A stretch of 17,142 nt of DNA, taken from contig DATKPK010000058.1 of assembly GCA_035524095.1 (NCBI GenBank), forward strand, positions 1-17,142. Reading direction: 5' to 3'. Of the stretch, positions 15,026 through 17,142 are shown in pieces (position 1 is the first letter of the stretch; each line of letters begins with the position of its first letter). Both the position numbers and the translations under genes were made by a program. This DNA comes from DATJUF01 sp035524095 (GTDB lineage Bacteria > Desulfobacterota > Binatia > Binatales > Binataceae). The notes under the pieces were generated by a model. It was given only the letters and a program-made list of their open reading frames with translations, had not been told where the DNA came from and did not search any database.

Positions 15026-15067
15026 AAGCGGAAGGGCAATCGTCAAATCGACTTTACCCTTCCGCTT
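15026..15067 (-). terminator. Strong 11-bp hairpin between the racemase and DMT genes
   Basis: AAGCGGAAGGG at 15026-15036 pairs perfectly with CCCTTCCGCTT at 15057-15067 around a 20-base loop. It lies 58 bases past the racemase stop on the minus strand, and on that strand is followed by TCTGTTCC. The stem would suit a terminator or 3' processing site for the racemase transcript, but the loop is long and the T-run poor. The rest of 14952-15124 has no gene. Confidence 0.45.
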
Positions 15068-15124
15068 CCGTCAAATGGCTATTCGATCTCTACCATTCGC
15101 GCCGCCTTGAATAAGGTAGCGCAA

Positions 15125-16285
15125 TTAGTCAGTAGCTGCAGCCGTCTGAACCACTCCGGCGTCTTTGAGCTTTTCTACTTCGCTCGCGCTGAAACCCCAT
15201 TCGCCTAAGGCCTCTTCCGTATGCTGTCCTGCGGCAGCCGGCGGACGCGAAACGCTACTCGGCGTACGGCTGAAGCGCGGCGCCGGCGCAGGCTGCGGCA
15301 CTCCGTCCAGTTCAACGAAAGATTCGCGATGGCGATTGTGCGGATGAGACGGCGCCTCTTCCATGCTCAGTACGGGCGCGAAGCAGATGTCGCTGCCCTC
15401 CATTATTTTGCACCACTCGTCGCGCGTCTTGGTGCGGAACAGCGCTGCGACCCGTTCCTTCATCCGAGGCCAGTTCTCGCGGCTGTTCTGCGGAGGCAGC
15501 TCTTCACCTTTCAGGCCAGAGAGCCGCAGTAACTCCTCGTAGAACTTGGTTTCGATCGAGCCGATTGAAATATACTTTCCGTCGCTCGTTTCGTAGACAT
15601 CATAGTAATGCGCACCAGTGTCGAGGATATTCTCGCCACGTCCTCCACTCCATACGCCCGCCGCTTTCATCCCGTAAATCGCGGTCATCAGCGACGCCGC
15701 ACCTTCGACCATCGATACGTCTATCGTCTGCCCTTTGCCGGACTTCTGCGTCTCCAGCAACGCGGCGACCACGCCGAGCGCTAGATACAAAGCGCCGCCG
15801 CCGAAGTCGCCGATCAGATTTAGCGGAGGCACCGGCGTCTCGCCTTTGCGTCCAATCGAATGTAGCGCGCCACTTAACGCGATATAGTTGATGTCATGTC
15901 CGGCCGCATGCGACAGCGGCCCATCTTGGCCCCACCCCGTCATGCGTCCATAAACGAGCCGCGGATTGCGCGCGAGCGCCACGTCCGGGCCAAGCCCGAG
16001 GCGTTCCATCACACCCGGCCGAAAACCCTCGATTATCGCGTCCGCCTTTTCGATCAGCTTGAGTACGACCTCGGCGCCCTCTTTACGTTTGAGGTCCACT
16101 GCGACTGACCTGCGGCTGCGATTCAACAGGTTGTATTTGGTCCGCATGCTGATACCGAGTCCGGCATCAGCCGTGCGATCGACCCGGATTACGTCTGCGC
16201 CCATGTCACCAAGCAGCATCGCGCACATCGGTGCGGGACCAATCCCTGCCATTTCGACTATCCGGTAACCTGACAGTACTCCCAT
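15125..16285 (-). CDS. Alpha-methylacyl-CoA racemase, CaiB/BaiF CoA-transferase family
   Basis: This 386-residue cytosolic protein belongs to the family III CoA transferases, in the subgroup that epimerises 2-methylacyl-CoA thioesters. The racemase catalytic residues are present at the right spacing: H130 in AGHDINY, D160 in LIGDFGGG and E245 in IGSIETKF. These correspond to H126, D156 and E241 of the mycobacterial enzyme, with the same intervals of 30 and 85. The CoA-binding N-terminus (RIVEMAGIGPAPMCAMLLGDMGADVIRVD) and NRSRRSVAVDLK are also typical. This makes racemase more likely than CoA transferase. The start has GGAGG (CCTCC at 16293-16297) seven bases upstream. The SDR gene ends 68 bases upstream on the same strand, so the two are probably cotranscribed for branched acyl-CoA metabolism. 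Confidence 0.92.
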   Translation of the reverse strand: MGVLSGYRIVEMAGIGPAPMCAMLLGDMGADVIRVDRTADAGLGISMRTKYNLLNRSRRSVAVDLKRKEGAEVVLKLIEKADAIIEGFRPGVMERLGLGPDVALARNPRLVYGRMTGWGQDGPLSHAAGHDINYIALSGALHSIGRKGETPVPPLNLIGDFGGGALYLALGVVAALLETQKSGKGQTIDVSMVEGAASLMTAIYGMKAAGVWSGGRGENILDTGAHYYDVYETSDGKYISIGSIETKFYEELLRLSGLKGEELPPQNSRENWPRMKERVAALFRTKTRDEWCKIMEGSDICFAPVLSMEEAPSHPHNRHRESFVELDGVPQPAPAPRFSRTPSSVSRPPAAAGQHTEEALGEWGFSASEVEKLKDAGVVQTAAATD

Positions 16286-16353
16286 GACAAATCCTCCAAA
16301 GGCAGCGGCAACTCGCGTGATCGCGGCGCGTCGCTCCTATTCGTAGCCGATTT

Positions 16354-17106
16354 TCAGACAGCCGTGTAGCCGCCGTCCACGACCAGCTCGGACCCGGTGA
16401 TAAACGACGCCTCATCGGACGCCAAAAATAGCACCGCCCATCCTACTTCATCCGGATGAGCTCCGCGCTTCATTGGCGCCAAGTCGATCAGCGGCTGTAG
16501 CTCCTCACGCGGCACCACGTCCACCATCGGTGTCAAAATCACTCCCGGATGAATCGAATTAACTCTGATCTTGTCCGCTGCATATTGGACCGCCGCGGCT
16601 TTGGTCAGCAGCCTCACCGCGCCTTTCGTCCCGTGATACGCCGCGGACCCTGCCGAACCGATAAGCCCGTAAATCGATGAAATATTAACGATAGAGCCGC
16701 CACCGCGCCTCCGCATTGCGGGGATAGCCGCTTTCATCCCCAGCCATACGCCCTTCTGATTGATGTTAACGATCGCGTCCCATTCCTCTTCGCTGGTTTC
16801 CTCGACTCCCTTTACATTCGCGATCCCGGCATTGTTGATCAGGATATCGAGGCCGCCGAATTCGCGCTCGCAGGTTTCGACTGCGGAGCGCCAGTCGGAC
16901 CCGCGTGTCACGTCGAGGCCGATCGGGTGAACTACCTTGGCCCCTAGTTTGGCGTTGATTTCATCCGCCGTTTGCCGCGTCAATTCGTCGCGGACGTCGC
17001 CGATCATGACCTTTGCGCCTTCGCCCGCGAATAGCCGCGCTTCGCTTGCACCCTGTCCGCGTGCGCCGCCCGAGATCAGCGCCACCTTGCCTTTGAGACG
17101 ATCCAT
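16354..17106 (-). CDS. Short-chain dehydrogenase/reductase (classical SDR)
   Basis: This 250-residue NAD(P)-dependent oxidoreductase has a classical SDR Rossmann fold. The cofactor motif SGGARGQG (12-19) and D37 at the end of the second strand, which favours NAD(H), are followed by NNAG (91-94). The catalytic set is N114, S144, Y157 and K161, in IVNIN, NISSIYG and YHGTK. SIHPGVILTPM and the C-terminal FITGSELVVDGGYTAV are family standards. It resembles proteins annotated as 3-alpha-hydroxysteroid or 3-hydroxyacyl dehydrogenases, but the substrate is open. A good GGAGGT (ACCTCC at 17115-17120) lies eight bases before the ATG. It is the first visible gene of the unit with the racemase; anything upstream lies outside the window. 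Confidence 0.93.
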   Translation of the reverse strand: MDRLKGKVALISGGARGQGASEARLFAGEGAKVMIGDVRDELTRQTADEINAKLGAKVVHPIGLDVTRGSDWRSAVETCEREFGGLDILINNAGIANVKGVEETSEEEWDAIVNINQKGVWLGMKAAIPAMRRRGGGSIVNISSIYGLIGSAGSAAYHGTKGAVRLLTKAAAVQYAADKIRVNSIHPGVILTPMVDVVPREELQPLIDLAPMKRGAHPDEVGWAVLFLASDEASFITGSELVVDGGYTAV

Positions 17107-17142
17107 CTGCCGTTACCTCCGACTTGGGCGGTCGTGGGGGGA

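Noticed and set aside
1..17142. CRISPR array, tRNA, rRNA, insertion sequence or prophage
   Set aside because: No regularly spaced repeats, cloverleaf-like segments, rRNA signatures, transposase or integrase genes were seen on reading both strands.

Overview
The window is typical bacterial chromosomal DNA: GC-rich (visibly above 50%), gene-dense, with short intergenic gaps. The anchor is a complete seven-gene ATP synthase cluster in the order b'-b-delta-alpha-gamma-beta-epsilon (atpX-F-H-A-G-D-C), with no genes for the a and c membrane subunits and with a bactofilin gene just upstream. A second b-type subunit, a signal-peptide-like N-terminus on AtpF and the absence of atpB/atpE are known from deltaproteobacteria-type genomes such as Geobacter. 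A PPOX protein of the F420-using type and a CaiB/BaiF racemase plus SDR pair suggest a soil or groundwater member of that broad group (Desulfobacterota or Binatota-like). The lineage is an inference; no rRNA or other phylogenetic marker is present.

Layout. Positions 1-1272 (+): a 2-oxoglutarate/Fe(II) oxygenase and a 68-residue zinc-ribbon protein. 1418-1816 (-): an F420-type PPOX oxidoreductase. 2109-2717 (+): bactofilin. 2718-2944: a structured leader. 2945-8886 (+): the ATP synthase operon. 8985-9536 (-): a secreted six-cysteine protein of unknown function. 9782-12816 (-): an outer membrane factor and a lipoprotein periplasmic adaptor of a tripartite RND pump, followed by what looks like a decayed C-terminal scrap of the missing RND pump. 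13094-13924 (+): an aldo/keto reductase. 13998-14951 (-): a DMT/NIPA-like membrane transporter. 15125-17106 (-): an SDR dehydrogenase and an alpha-methylacyl-CoA racemase, probably one transcription unit.

How the genes work together. The seven atp genes encode F1 plus the b/b' stalk; the a and c subunits must come from another locus. The efflux pair encodes two of the three parts of an envelope-spanning pump and would need an inner-membrane pump from elsewhere. The racemase and SDR fit oxidation of methyl-branched acyl-CoA substrates.

I found no clearly new multi-gene system, CRISPR array, prophage, insertion sequence, tRNA or rRNA. The observations most worth a second look are the putative RND remnant at 9850-9897, the atp leader with competing hairpins and an eight-codon minicistron overlapping the atpX start, two unusual residues next to the alpha-subunit arginine finger, and the unknown secreted six-cysteine protein.
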